A stretch of 64,000 nucleotides of DNA from Streptomyces changanensis (GCF_024600715.1 NZ_CP102332.1:4154001-4218000); one strand, 5' to 3'; positions 8,701-17,668 are shown, numbered from the stretch's first letter. Made by a program: numbers and translations. The notes: generated by a model from the sequence alone, not told the origin.

Positions 8701-10119
8701 GTGCTGGTGGCCCTGCTGGTCGTCCCCCTGGTCCTGGCCCTCTTCGGCGGGGTGCACTGGTACGTGTGGCGGCGGCTCGTCCGCGACACCACCCGCCCGG
8801 GCGGTGCTGCGCGGCGGGCCGGGACGGTCGCCGCGGTGGCCCTGCCGCTGCTGTCGCTCGGCGCGTTGACCGCGGGCCGGGCCGGCGCCCCGTTCGCGCT
8901 CCAGCAGGTCCTGGCGTGGCCGGGCTTCCTGTGGCTGGCGGTCCTCCTGTACCTGGTGCTGGCGCTGCTGGTCGGGGAGGCGGTGCGCCCGCTCCTCCTG
9001 CGCCTGCCGGCCCGCCGGCCCACCGCCCCGACGGCCCCCGCCCCGGGCTCGGGCCGGGCCCCGGCCCCGGCGCACGCCCAGGTTCCCGCGCCCCGCGAGG
9101 CGGCGGTGACGACGGCGCCCGTGCCCTGCCCGGCCGGACCGGCCGCCGAGGCCGCCGAGGCCGCCGAGGCTCCCTCGGCCGCCGCCCGGGCCGCCGAGGC
9201 CACCGACCCGCCCGCCGCCCCCGCAGCCGGGGCGGTCCCCGCCCCCGAGGCGCCCGCCGCCCCCATCCCCGAGGGGCCCGTCCTCGCGTCCGGGATGTCC
9301 CGGCGGCTGTTCGTCTCCCGCGCCGTGGGCGCCGCCGCCCTGGCCGCCGCCGCGGGGACCGTCGGACACGGCACCCACGGCGTCCTGCGCGGCCCGCGCG
9401 TCAAGCGGGTGACCGTGCCGCTCGCCAAGCTGCCCCGCAGCGCCCACGGGTACCGGATCGCCGTGGTGAGCGACGTCCACCTGGGCCCGATCCTGGGCCG
9501 CGCCCACGCCCAGCGGATCGTCGACGCCGTCAACGCCACCCAGCCGGACCTCGTCGCCGTGGTGGGGGACCTGGTCGACGGCAGCGTCGAGAACCTGGGC
9601 CCGGCGGCCGAGCCGCTGGCCGGGCTGCGCGCCCGGCACGGTAGCTTCTTCGTCACCGGCAACCACGAGTACTTCTCCGGCGCCGAGGAGTGGGTCGACG
9701 AGGTCCGTGAGCTCGGACTGCGCCCTCTGCGCAACGAGCGCGTCGAGCTGGCCGGATTCGACCTCGCCGGCGTCAACGACGTCGCGGGCGCCACCTACGG
9801 CGACGGCCCCGACTTCGCCCGCGCCCTCGGCGACCGCGACCGGGCCCGCACCGCGGTGCTCCTCGCGCACCAGCCGGTACTGATCCACGACGCGGTCCGC
9901 CACGGCGTCGACCTCCAGCTGTCCGGCCACACCCACGGCGGGCAGATGTGGCCCGGCAACCTCCTCGCCGACCTGGCGAACCCGACCCTCGCCGGTCTGG
10001 AGCGGTACGGCGACACGCAGCTGTACGTCTCGCGGGGCGCCGGCGCGTGGGGGCCGCCGGTCCGGGTGGGGGCGCCGTCCGACATCACGGTCGTGGAGCT
10101 CGCGTCGCGCCAGGCGTGA
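8701..10119 (+). CDS. Membrane-anchored metallophosphoesterase (YkuE/YaeI-like)
   Basis: A 472-residue protein. The first 110 residues hold three or four membrane helices, then an Ala/Pro-rich linker of about 85 residues and a second hydrophobic stretch after SRRLFVSRA, then a calcineurin-type domain. Metal-binding motifs in order: SDVHLG, GDLVDG, GNHEY, LAHQPVL and GHTHGGQMWP. Relatives include B. subtilis YkuE and E. coli LpxH-like or YaeI phosphodiesterases; the substrate cannot be read from sequence. The GTG start follows an AGGAGGG site that overlaps the stop of the preceding small membrane-protein gene. Confidence 0.88.
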   Translation: MLVALLVVPLVLALFGGVHWYVWRRLVRDTTRPGGAARRAGTVAAVALPLLSLGALTAGRAGAPFALQQVLAWPGFLWLAVLLYLVLALLVGEAVRPLLLRLPARRPTAPTAPAPGSGRAPAPAHAQVPAPREAAVTTAPVPCPAGPAAEAAEAAEAPSAAARAAEATDPPAAPAAGAVPAPEAPAAPIPEGPVLASGMSRRLFVSRAVGAAALAAAAGTVGHGTHGVLRGPRVKRVTVPLAKLPRSAHGYRIAVVSDVHLGPILGRAHAQRIVDAVNATQPDLVAVVGDLVDGSVENLGPAAEPLAGLRARHGSFFVTGNHEYFSGAEEWVDEVRELGLRPLRNERVELAGFDLAGVNDVAGATYGDGPDFARALGDRDRARTAVLLAHQPVLIHDAVRHGVDLQLSGHTHGGQMWPGNLLADLANPTLAGLERYGDTQLYVSRGAGAWGPPVRVGAPSDITVVELASRQA

Positions 10120-10244
10120 CCCCGCGTTCCGCAGGCCGTGGTGCGGATGTGGCTGTGAAGTGAAGGTTTTCCCTTCCGCCGGTGAACACCCTGTGGTTGA
10201 GTTTGCGCCATCGCACAGGGGAGGGCGTGAAAGGAATCACGGCT

Positions 10245-11804
10245 ATGCGATCGATCCGGGTACGGATCATTGTCATCTGCATCGCTCTGGTGGTGGCCGG
10301 GATAGGGGCCTGGCGACTGCTTCCCGCAGACAAGGAGAACGATCGACCCATCACCGTCGGCACGACCGACGAAGTGTCGTCACTGGACCCGGCCGGGGCG
10401 TACGACGCCGGCTCCTGGGCCCTGTACAGCAACGTCTACCAGTCGCTGCTGACCTTCAAGCCGGGCTCCACGACCCCGGTGCCCGACGCCGCCGAGACCT
10501 GCGGGTTCGCCGGTGCGGGCCTCACCACCTACCGCTGCACGCTGCGGGAGGGACTCGCCTTCTCCAACGGGCGCGCGGTGACCGCCGAGGACGTCGTGTA
10601 CTCCTTCGACCGGATGCGCGGCATCGGCGCGGACGTGGGGCCGGCGGCCCTGTTCCCGACGCTGAGGAGCGTCACCGCCGACGGCCGGGAGGTCGTCTTC
10701 CGGCTCGGCGCCCGGGACGCCACGTTCCCGCTGAAGCTCGCCACCGGCGCGGGCGCGATCGTCGACAGCAGCCGCTACCCGAAGGACCGGCTGCGCGAGG
10801 GCGACGCCGTCGACGGCTCGGGGCCGTACGTGCTGAAGGAGTACCGGCCCGGCGTCCGGGCCCTGTTGGAGCCCAACCCGCGCTACCGCGGCGCCGTCCA
10901 CCGGTCGGGGACCCCGGTGGAGGTGCGGTACTTCGCCGAGGGCGAGCAGCTGGCCTCGGCGTGGCGGAGCCGCCAGGTCGACGTGACGCACCGGCAGCTG
11001 CCGCCGGAGGCGATCTCCGCGCTCGACCCGGGCGCGCAGGACGTACGGATGACGGAGGCCACCACGGCCGAGATCCGCAGCCTCGTCTTCGACGTCCGGA
11101 AGGGCTCGCCGATGGCCGAGCGGGCCGTACGGCGGGCGGTGGCCGGGCTCGTCGACCGGGCGAGGATCGCCACCGGGCCGTACCACTCCACCGTGGAGCC
11201 GCTGTACTCGCTGATCCCGCGGGGCTTCGTCGGCCACAGCACGCCGTTCTTCGACACGTACCCCGAGGGCGACGAAGCCGTCGAACGGGCCGGGGAGCTG
11301 CTGCGCGAGGCGGACGTCGAGACGCCGGTGACCTTCACGTACGGCCACCGGGCGGGGGAGACGTGGGCGGCGGAGGCGGCCGAGCTGCGCCGCCAGCTGG
11401 AGGCGACCGGACTGTTCCGGGTGCGGATCGTCGCCGCCGAGTGGAAGGAGTTCCAGAAGGGCTACACGAGCGGCGCCTACGACGCGTACGGGCTGGGCTG
11501 GCTACCGGACTTCCCCGACTCCGACAGCTTCACGCAGCCGCTGGTCGGCCGGGACAACGCCCTGCACAACGGCTACGCCAGCGCGCGCGTCGACCGGCTC
11601 ATCGCCGCCACCCAGAGCCACGGCGACCGGGCCGGGGCGGTCGGCGACTTCAAGGAGATCCAGGCGCAGGTGGCACGGGACGTGCCGCTCGTGCCGCTGT
11701 GGCAGAAGAAGGACTACGTGCTCAGCACCCTCGACGTCACCGGCTCGCAGTACCTGTCCGACGGCACCGGCATCTGGCGCCTGTGGCAGCTGGACTGGAT
11801 CTAG
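10245..11804 (+). CDS. ABC transporter family-5 (peptide) substrate-binding protein
   Basis: About 519 residues of the SBP_bac_5 (DppA/OppA) type: VGTTDEVSSLDPAGAYD at the mature N-terminus, LREGLAFSNGRAVTAEDVVYSF, GSGPYVLKEYRPG, and GWLPDFPDSDSF toward the C-terminus. It would deliver peptides or similar solutes to a permease, but no permease or ATPase gene is nearby. The N-terminus (RVRIIVICIALVVAGIGAW) is a membrane segment with no lipobox, so it seems anchored by an uncleaved helix rather than lipid. The ATG at 10245 has AAGGA about 9 nt upstream; a GTG seven codons earlier is less well spaced. Confidence 0.88.
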   Translation: MRSIRVRIIVICIALVVAGIGAWRLLPADKENDRPITVGTTDEVSSLDPAGAYDAGSWALYSNVYQSLLTFKPGSTTPVPDAAETCGFAGAGLTTYRCTLREGLAFSNGRAVTAEDVVYSFDRMRGIGADVGPAALFPTLRSVTADGREVVFRLGARDATFPLKLATGAGAIVDSSRYPKDRLREGDAVDGSGPYVLKEYRPGVRALLEPNPRYRGAVHRSGTPVEVRYFAEGEQLASAWRSRQVDVTHRQLPPEAISALDPGAQDVRMTEATTAEIRSLVFDVRKGSPMAERAVRRAVAGLVDRARIATGPYHSTVEPLYSLIPRGFVGHSTPFFDTYPEGDEAVERAGELLREADVETPVTFTYGHRAGETWAAEAAELRRQLEATGLFRVRIVAAEWKEFQKGYTSGAYDAYGLGWLPDFPDSDSFTQPLVGRDNALHNGYASARVDRLIAATQSHGDRAGAVGDFKEIQAQVARDVPLVPLWQKKDYVLSTLDVTGSQYLSDGTGIWRLWQLDWI

Positions 11805-11892
11805 GGATGCCCGTGCCGCAGCCGTGGGCGGGTCCCCGGGAACAACACCCCGGGAGGCCCCCGCGCGTCCCCGGGGAGCCCCGGGGAGCGCC

Positions 11893-12684
11893 CTAGGCGT
11901 CCCCCGCCGACGGGCCCTTCGCGGGCCGGTCCCGCGTCGGCCCCTCACCGCCGGGCGTCGGGTGCGCGTCCTCCGCGACCGCGTCCTTCTCCAGCGCGTC
12001 CTTGGCGCCCGGCATGAACTCCACGATGACGTCGTGCGCCTGGCGCGCGAGCGGCCGCAGCACCCGGAACCGGGACAGCGCGATGGCCCGCGCGGTGAGC
12101 GGCGCCGTCCGCTCCACCAGCCGGCGGCTGCGCTCGGCGCCCTCGCTGCGGTCGTACACCCAGAACAGCACGAGACCCATGTGCATCAGCCACATCAGGT
12201 GCGGGAGCAGGTCGGTCAGTTCGGGCGCGGTCTTGGTGTCGGAGCCGTGCAGGACCTCCTCGTGGATGGAGATCGCGGCGCGGCGCGCGTCGACCGAGTC
12301 GGGCGAGAAGGGGCTGAGGGGGCTCTCCGGGTCGGCGGCGTTCTTGAAGAACTGGGCCGCGAACCGGTGGTAGGGCTCGGCGACGTCCAGCCAGGTCAGC
12401 AGCGAGCCCCGGATCCGCGCCGCGAGGTCGCGGTCGCCGTCCAGGACGGGCCGGACCGCCGCGGCGTGCTCGGCGGCGATCCGGTCGTAGAAGCCCTGGA
12501 CCAGGTGTTCCTTGGAGGCGAAGTAGTAGTAGGCGTTGCCCACGGAGACCCCTGCCTCCTGGGCGATGGCCCGCATCGTGGTCTTGTCGTAGCCCCGCTC
12601 CTGGAAGAGCCGCAGGGCGGTCTCCAGGATCAGGGTGCGGGTCTGCTCGCTCTTCGCCACCTTGCCGGCCTTCTGGTCCTTCAC
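11893..12684 (-). CDS. TetR family transcriptional regulator
   Basis: A 263-residue regulator. The N-terminal helix-turn-helix reads ILETALRLFQERGYDKTTMRAIAQEAGVSVGNAYYYFASKEHL (shown by its borders ILETALRLF and YYYFASKEHL), followed by a helical ligand-binding domain. It is the last gene of a three-gene leftward unit behind a DCC-family protein and a small membrane protein. The promoter region of that unit carries two TTGAAC-n2-GTTCAA palindromes, the kind of operator TetR proteins bind, so autoregulation is likely. GTG 12684 is the chosen start; a GTG eight codons downstream is an alternative. Confidence 0.88.
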   Translation of the reverse strand: MKDQKAGKVAKSEQTRTLILETALRLFQERGYDKTTMRAIAQEAGVSVGNAYYYFASKEHLVQGFYDRIAAEHAAAVRPVLDGDRDLAARIRGSLLTWLDVAEPYHRFAAQFFKNAADPESPLSPFSPDSVDARRAAISIHEEVLHGSDTKTAPELTDLLPHLMWLMHMGLVLFWVYDRSEGAERSRRLVERTAPLTARAIALSRFRVLRPLARQAHDVIVEFMPGAKDALEKDAVAEDAHPTPGGEGPTRDRPAKGPSAGDA

Positions 12685-12695
12685 AGCACCCGAGC

Positions 12696-13106
12696 CTAGC
12701 CGGAGCGCCCGGGTGCCCCGCACGTGCCGCCGTCGCAGGTGGGGCCCGCCGTCGCCGCCCGCCACCGGGAGGCGGCGAGGACGGTCATCCGGGCGAGGGG
12801 CCGCCCGGTCGGGCTCGCCAGCCAATGGGCCTTCGCCCGGTGCTCGGCGAGCGCCCAGAGGCAGACGATCCAGGCGTCGGCGGAGCGGTAGACCTGCCCG
12901 CCGTCGCCCACGACGGTGATCTCCTCCAGCGTCGCCGCGTGGTCGAGGGCGGGGAACCGGCGCCGGGCCTCGACCGAGCCGGCCGGCACGAGGTCCATCG
13001 GGACGAGGGCGCGCTGCCGCAGCAGCCAGTGGCGCACGTGCACGCAGAGCGGGCACTGGGCGTCGTACAGGACGGTCAGTCGCCGCACGGGCTTCACCGG
13101 GGCCAC
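12696..13106 (-). CDS. DCC1-like thiol-disulfide oxidoreductase family protein (DUF393)
   Basis: A small 136-residue protein with the family hallmark YDAQCPLCVHVRHWL near the N-terminus, that is D-x-x-C-P-x-C. DUF393 proteins are thioredoxin-fold-like and presumed redox proteins; substrates are mostly unknown. GTG 13106 lies 7 nt after the stop of the upstream membrane-protein gene, and the TetR gene begins 11 bp after its own stop, so all three genes form one unit under the operator pair. Confidence 0.8.
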   Translation of the reverse strand: MAPVKPVRRLTVLYDAQCPLCVHVRHWLLRQRALVPMDLVPAGSVEARRRFPALDHAATLEEITVVGDGGQVYRSADAWIVCLWALAEHRAKAHWLASPTGRPLARMTVLAASRWRAATAGPTCDGGTCGAPGRSG

Positions 13107-13113
13107 CGCGGGC

Positions 13114-13521
13114 TCACGCGCGGGCGGCGGGCGGGGTCCAACCCTGCGGCGGGACGGGCGGCTGCTGCTCGCGGTCCAGGGCGCCGCGGCGGCGGATGCG
13201 GTTGAGGACGTAGACGTTGCCGAGGTGCATGACACCGAGGACCAGGAGGACGACGCCGAGCTTCACCGACAGCCCCTCGAAGAGGTACCGGACGGTGTCG
13301 ATGGTGGCGTCCTGGCGCAGGTAGAGCGCGACGAAGCCGAAGTTGACGAGGTAGAAGCCGACGACGAGGAGGCGGTTCACCGCGTCGGCGAGCCCTTCGT
13401 CCCCCCGCAGGACGTCGGCGAGGAAGACCCGCCCGTTGCGGCTCAGCGTCCGGGCCACCCACACGGTGAGGACCACGCTGATGACCAGGTACGCGATGTA
13501 GGCGACGACTGTGAGGTCCAT
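13114..13521 (-). CDS. Small integral membrane protein, TetR operon
   Basis: A 135-residue protein with three hydrophobic segments (about residues 5-25, 50-70 and 85-105) and a Pro-rich cytoplasmic tail. It shows no family motif I can name. It is first in the unit with the DCC protein and TetR regulator. The ATG at 13521 has AGGAGG about 6 nt upstream, and an operator palindrome lies immediately before that site. A membrane partner for the redox protein is plausible but unproven. Confidence 0.78.
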   Translation of the reverse strand: MDLTVVAYIAYLVISVVLTVWVARTLSRNGRVFLADVLRGDEGLADAVNRLLVVGFYLVNFGFVALYLRQDATIDTVRYLFEGLSVKLGVVLLVLGVMHLGNVYVLNRIRRRGALDREQQPPVPPQGWTPPAARA

Positions 13522-13533
13522 GCCCCACCCTCC

Positions 13534-13547
13534 TTGAACACGTTCAA
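13534..13547. promoter_or_regulatory. TetR-type operator, copy 1
   Basis: TTGAACACGTTCAA: 6-bp perfect arms around AC, lying just upstream of the ribosome-binding site of the membrane-protein gene, within its 5' leader or promoter. Confidence 0.7.
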
Positions 13548-13578
13548 AAGTAGTGTCGGCATGACTGTAGACCTCCTT

Positions 13579-13592
13579 TTGAACATGTTCAA
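13579..13592. promoter_or_regulatory. TetR-type operator, copy 2
   Basis: TTGAACATGTTCAA is a perfect 14-bp palindrome. Its centre is 45 bp from that of copy 1, about four helical turns, so two dimers would sit on nearly the same face. The most likely ligand is the TetR protein encoded by the third gene of this unit. Confidence 0.75.
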
Positions 13593-13773
13593 GCGGCGGG
13601 TGAGGGGCGACGCGTGAGGCCGGCGGAAGGGCGCCCTCCCCTGTGTCCGGGCCGGGGGCGCCCCCGCATGCGAAAGGGCCCCGGGGCGGCGCGGTGCGGC
13701 GGCTCCGGGGCGGCGGGAGGGGTGGGAGGGGTGAGAGGGGTGAGAAAGGGGTGGAAGGGGCGGACGGGGGCGG

Positions 13774-13962
13774 CTAGGGCCCCGCGACCGTGATGGCGCG
13801 GACCGGGCAGGCGCGGGCGGCCTCCCGGACCATCGGGTCGTCCTCGTCGTGGCCGGGCACCAGGGCGCCGTAGCCGTCCTCGTCCTGGGTGAAGACGCCG
13901 GGGGCCGTCAGGGCGCACTGGCCCGCCCCCATGCAGCGGTCGTGATCGATGGAGATGCTCAT
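13774..13962 (-). CDS. Ferredoxin, single-cluster type (P450-style)
   Basis: A 62-residue ferredoxin starting MSISIDHDRC, with Cys in CMGAGQC and in ACPV. The arrangement has three ligands plus a non-Cys position, as in actinobacterial 3Fe-4S ferredoxins that feed electrons to cytochromes P450. No P450 gene flanks it, which is unusual because these are normally paired. The ATG at 13962 is preceded by GAGGAGG. It is followed by a long G-rich tract and separated from sdhB by a terminator hairpin, so it is transcribed separately. Confidence 0.85.
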   Translation of the reverse strand: MSISIDHDRCMGAGQCALTAPGVFTQDEDGYGALVPGHDEDDPMVREAARACPVRAITVAGP

Positions 13963-14064
13963 GGCCCCACCCTCCTCACCGGGACGCCGGCGACTCCACC
14001 ATCCCGCGCAGCGTGTCGCCGGGTTCCGGGCGCGGCGCCGGTGGGCGCCGGCGCCGCAACGCGG

Positions 14065-14107
14065 ACGGCCCGCGCCCGTGCGGAGTACGCAGGGGGGCGC
14101 GGGCCGT
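14065..14107 (-). terminator. Terminator of the sdh operon
   Basis: Perfect 13-bp stem ACGGCCCGCGCCC / GGGCGCGGGCCGT with a 17-nt loop, 22 bp beyond the sdhB stop codon. Confidence 0.75.
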
Positions 14108-14128
14108 CGGCGGAGCCTGGCCGGTGGG

Positions 14129-14887
14129 TCAGAAGCGACGCGTGATGAGCGCGCGCTTGACCTCGGCGATGGCCTTGGTGACCTCGATGCCGCGGGGGCA
14201 GGCGTCGGTGCAGTTGAACGTGGTGCGGCAGCGCCACACGCCGTCCTTGTCGTTGAGGATCTCCAGCCGCTGCTCGCCGGCCTCGTCACGCGAGTCGAAG
14301 ATGAAGCGGTGGGCGTTCACGATCGCGGCCGGACCGAAGTACTGGCCGTCGTTCCAGAACACCGGGCAGGAGGACGTGCAGGCGGCGCACAGGATGCACT
14401 TCGTCGTGTCGTCGAAGCGCTCCCGGTCCTCGGCCGACTGCAGGCGCTCACGCGTCGGCTCGTTGCCGGACGTGACCAGGAACGGCATGACGTCCCGGTA
14501 CGCCTGGAAGAACGGCTCCATGTCGACCACGAGGTCCTTGAGGACCGTCATGCCCTTGATGGGCTCGACCGTGATCGGCTTCTCCGGGTTGATGTCCTTG
14601 ATCAGCGTCTTGCAGGCGAGCCTGTTCTTGCCGTTGATCCGCATCGCGTCGGAGCCGCAGATGCCGTGCGCGCAGGAGCGCCGGAAGGTGAGCGAGCCGT
14701 CGACGTCCCACTTGATCTTGTGGAGACCGTCGAGCACGCGCTCCTTCGGGTCGATCTCGATCGTGAAGTCCTGCCACTGCGCCTCGTCGGTGACCTCCGG
14801 GTTGAACCGGCGGATCCGGAACGTGACCGTGATGTACGGCGAGGCGGCGGAGTCCTTCTCCACCTTGTCCAGTACGGGGGTAGCCAT
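14129..14887 (-). CDS. sdhB: Succinate dehydrogenase iron-sulfur subunit
   Basis: The 252-residue SdhB carries three iron-sulfur centres between SdhA flavin and membrane quinone. The N-terminal 2Fe-2S cysteines lie in RRSCAHGICGSDAM and LACKTL. The C-terminal ferredoxin-like cysteines lie in CILCAACTSSCP and TTFNCTDACPRGI. Its ATG overlaps the sdhA stop (TGATG), so the two are translationally coupled. It is the last gene of sdhCDAB. Confidence 0.97.
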   Translation of the reverse strand: MATPVLDKVEKDSAASPYITVTFRIRRFNPEVTDEAQWQDFTIEIDPKERVLDGLHKIKWDVDGSLTFRRSCAHGICGSDAMRINGKNRLACKTLIKDINPEKPITVEPIKGMTVLKDLVVDMEPFFQAYRDVMPFLVTSGNEPTRERLQSAEDRERFDDTTKCILCAACTSSCPVFWNDGQYFGPAAIVNAHRFIFDSRDEAGEQRLEILNDKDGVWRCRTTFNCTDACPRGIEVTKAIAEVKRALITRRF

Positions 14888-16641
14888 CAGTACTTACGCT
14901 CCATCGGCTGGTAGCGGGTCTGGACGACCGGCTTGTAGTCGAGGCGGACGGTCTCGGTGCCGTCGTCGCCGACCTCGCGGTACGCCATGGTGTGGCGCAT
15001 GAAGTTGACGTCGTCGCGGTTCGGGTAGTCCTCGCGGTAGTGACCGCCGCGGGACTCCTTGCGCGCGAGCGCCGAGACGGCCATGACCTCGGCCAGGTCG
15101 AGCAGGTTGCCCAGCTCGATGGCCTCCAGCAGGTCCGTGTTGTACCGCTTGCCCTTGTCCTGGATGGCGACGTTGCGGTAGCGCTCGCGCAGCTCGCCGA
15201 TCTTCTCGACCGCGGTCTTGATCGTCTGCTCGGTGCGGAACACCATGACGTTGGCGTCCATGGTCTCCTGCAGCTCGCGCCGCAGCTCCGCCACGCGCTC
15301 GGTGCCGGTGGAGTTCCGCAGCCGCTCGACCTGCTCCGCCACGAAGGCCGCCGGGTCCTCCGGCAGCTCGACGTAGTCGGCCGTCGCCGAGTACTCGGCG
15401 GCGGCGATGCCGGCGCGCTTGCCGAAGACGTTGATGTCGAGCAGCGAGTTGGTGCCCAGGCGGTTGGCGCCGTGCACCGACACGCAGGCGACCTCGCCCG
15501 CGGCGTACAGGCCCGGCACGACGGTGGTGTTGTCGAGGAGGACCTCACCCATCACGTTGGTCGGGATGCCACCCATGGCGTAGTGCGCGGTCGGCTGGAT
15601 CGGGATCGGGTCCGTGTACGGCTCGATGCCCAGGTACGTCCGCGCGAACTCGGTGATGTCGGGCAGCTTGGCGTCCAGCTGCTCCGGCGGCAGGTGCGTC
15701 AGGTCCAGGTAGACGTGGTCGCCCTCGGGACCGCAGCCGCGGCCCTCGCGGATCTCCGTGTAGATGGAGCGCGAGACGACGTCACGCGAGGCGAGGTCCT
15801 TCATGACGGGCGCGTACTTCTCCATGAAGCGCTCGCCGTCCTTGTTGCGGAGGATGCCGCCCTCGCCGCGGGCGCCCTCCGTCAGCAGGATGCCCATGCG
15901 CCAGATGCCCGTCGGGTGGAACTGGAAGAACTCCATGTCCTCCAGCGGCAGGCCGCGCCGGTAGCAGGCGGCCTGGCCGTCACCGGTCAGGGTGTGCGCG
16001 TTCGAGGTCACCTTGAAGAACTTGCCGGTGCCGCCGGACGCGTAGATCACGGCCTTCGCCTGGAAGATGTGGATCTCGCCGGTGGCCAGCTCGAAGGCGA
16101 CCACGCCGGCGGACTTCTTGACGCCGTCGACCTCGGTGATCAGCTGGTCCAGGACGTAGAACTCGTTGAAGAACTCCACGCCCTCCTTGACGCAGTTCTG
16201 GTACAGCGTCTGGAGGATCATGTGGCCGGTGCGGTCCGCGGCGTAGCAGGACCGGCGGACCGGGGCCTCGCCGTGGTTGCGGCTGTGGCCGCCGAAGCGG
16301 CGCTGGTCGATGGTGCCGTCCGGGGTCCGGTTGAACGGCAGGCCCATCTTCTCCAGGTCGAGGACGGCGTCGATGGCCTCCTTCGCCAGGATCTCCGCGG
16401 CGTCCTGGTCGACCAGGTAGTCACCGCCCTTGACCGTGTCGAAGGTGTGCCACTCCCAGTTGTCCTCCTCCACGTTGGCCAGCGCGGCGGCCATGCCGCC
16501 CTGCGCGGCGCCCGTGTGGGAGCGGGTGGGGTAGAGCTTCGTCAGCACGGCGGTGCGGCTGCGCTTCGTCGCCTCGATGGCGGCGCGCATGCCCGCGCCG
16601 CCGGCGCCGACGATGACGGTGTCGTACTTGTGGATCTTCAT
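14887..16641 (-). CDS. sdhA: Succinate dehydrogenase flavoprotein subunit
   Basis: The 584-residue catalytic subunit oxidises succinate to fumarate. It shows the N-terminal FAD-binding GAGGAGMRAA, RSHTGAAQGG with the His that covalently holds FAD, QFHPTGI, and the HYAMGGIPTN active-site region. It starts at ATG 16641 and follows sdhD by 24 bp. TCA cycle and respiratory complex II, inner face of the membrane. Confidence 0.97.
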   Translation of the reverse strand: MKIHKYDTVIVGAGGAGMRAAIEATKRSRTAVLTKLYPTRSHTGAAQGGMAAALANVEEDNWEWHTFDTVKGGDYLVDQDAAEILAKEAIDAVLDLEKMGLPFNRTPDGTIDQRRFGGHSRNHGEAPVRRSCYAADRTGHMILQTLYQNCVKEGVEFFNEFYVLDQLITEVDGVKKSAGVVAFELATGEIHIFQAKAVIYASGGTGKFFKVTSNAHTLTGDGQAACYRRGLPLEDMEFFQFHPTGIWRMGILLTEGARGEGGILRNKDGERFMEKYAPVMKDLASRDVVSRSIYTEIREGRGCGPEGDHVYLDLTHLPPEQLDAKLPDITEFARTYLGIEPYTDPIPIQPTAHYAMGGIPTNVMGEVLLDNTTVVPGLYAAGEVACVSVHGANRLGTNSLLDINVFGKRAGIAAAEYSATADYVELPEDPAAFVAEQVERLRNSTGTERVAELRRELQETMDANVMVFRTEQTIKTAVEKIGELRERYRNVAIQDKGKRYNTDLLEAIELGNLLDLAEVMAVSALARKESRGGHYREDYPNRDDVNFMRHTMAYREVGDDGTETVRLDYKPVVQTRYQPMERKY

Positions 16642-16665
16642 GGTGTGGATTACCCCAGCCCGTGC

Positions 16666-17145
16666 CTAGCGGATGTTCGGGTCGAAGGTGAAGATCACCA
16701 GCGTGCCCAGGAGGATCGTGAACACCGTGGCGGTGTAGAGCAGGCCCTTGAGCCACAGGCGCGTGTTCGGGCGCTCGGCGTAGTCGTTGATGACGGTGCG
16801 CAGGCCGTTCGCGCCGTGCAGCATCGCGAGCCACAGCATCAGCAGGTCCCAGACCTGCCAGAACGGGGACGCCCAGCGGCCCGCCACGAAGGCGAAGCCG
16901 ATCTTGGAGACGCCGCCGTCCAGCACGAGCTGGATCAGCAGGTGGCCGATGACGAGGACGACGAGCACGACGCCGGAGAGGCGCATGAAGAGCCAGGCGG
17001 CGAGCTCGAAGTTGCCGCGGGTCGACTTCGGCGTCTTCTTGGTGCGCTTGCGCGGCGGCTCGATGAGCGGGGCCGGGTTGTCGACGTCGTAGAGGCTCAC
17101 GCCCTCGACCGGGCCGACGGTGGACTTGGTGAGGTCAGCGGACAT
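16666..17145 (-). CDS. sdhD: Succinate dehydrogenase hydrophobic membrane anchor
   Basis: A 159-residue membrane anchor with three helices. The HGANGLRTVIND segment matches the conserved helix end near the haem/quinone site. The basic N-terminal extension (PPRKRTKKTPKST) precedes the first helix. It follows sdhC by 8 bp. Confidence 0.93.
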   Translation of the reverse strand: MSADLTKSTVGPVEGVSLYDVDNPAPLIEPPRKRTKKTPKSTRGNFELAAWLFMRLSGVVLVVLVIGHLLIQLVLDGGVSKIGFAFVAGRWASPFWQVWDLLMLWLAMLHGANGLRTVINDYAERPNTRLWLKGLLYTATVFTILLGTLVIFTFDPNIR

Positions 17146-17153
17146 GTCTGGCG

Positions 17154-17534
17154 TCAGCTCCCGAACAGTTCACGTGCGGCGTGGCCGAGGACCGGGTAGA
17201 CGGACCCCGCCATCAGCACGATCCAGATGCCCATGACGGTCCAGAGCATGTGCTTCTGGTAGCGCGCGCCCTTGGACCAGAAGTCCACGGCGATCACACG
17301 CAGGCCGTTGAGCGCGTGGAAGAGGATGGCGGCCACAAGGCCGTACTCCAGCAGCGCGACGATCGGGGTCTTGTACGTCGCCACGACCTCGTCGTAGGCC
17401 TCGGGCGAGACGCGGACGAGAGCGGTGTCCAACACGTGTACGAACAGGAAGAAGAAGATGAGGACGCCGGTGACTCGATGAGCCACCCACGACCACATGC
17501 CTTCCCGGCCGCGGTACAGCGTTCCAGCCGGCAC
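17154..17534 (-). CDS. sdhC: Succinate dehydrogenase cytochrome b556 subunit
   Basis: A 126-residue anchor with three membrane helices. SWVAHRVTGVLIF is the SdhC signature, with histidines placed to bind haem (FVHVLDTAL). It is the first gene of the operon. The start is GTG 17534 with GGAGG about 9 nt upstream. A TACCAT box at 17626-17621 could be its -10. Confidence 0.93.
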   Translation of the reverse strand: MPAGTLYRGREGMWSWVAHRVTGVLIFFFLFVHVLDTALVRVSPEAYDEVVATYKTPIVALLEYGLVAAILFHALNGLRVIAVDFWSKGARYQKHMLWTVMGIWIVLMAGSVYPVLGHAARELFGS

Positions 17535-17668
17535 GGAAAAACCCTCCGGGAGCGGGGATCAGGGTCGGCCGGCTTCTCTGTCGGTCAGACCCGGCCGGGT
17601 ACGGTCCACCGGCCCCGGTCATGGTAGCGACGACTTGTCGGTTCCCTCGCGCGGGGTCCGTATGTGTG

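Noticed and set aside
13561..13617. 18-codon frame (MTVDLLLNMFKRRVRGDA) over the second TetR operator
   Set aside because: It is explained by the palindrome itself; no Shine-Dalgarno at a proper distance and no evidence of conservation.
13963..14064. Possible short gene upstream of the ferredoxin
   Set aside because: About 100 bp, mostly the far side of the sdh terminator; no start with a ribosome-binding site and no recognisable product.
14992..17199. Plus-strand frame of 735 codons opposite sdhA and sdhD
   Set aside because: Antisense shadow with no recognisable motif and composition typical of reversed GC-rich codons.
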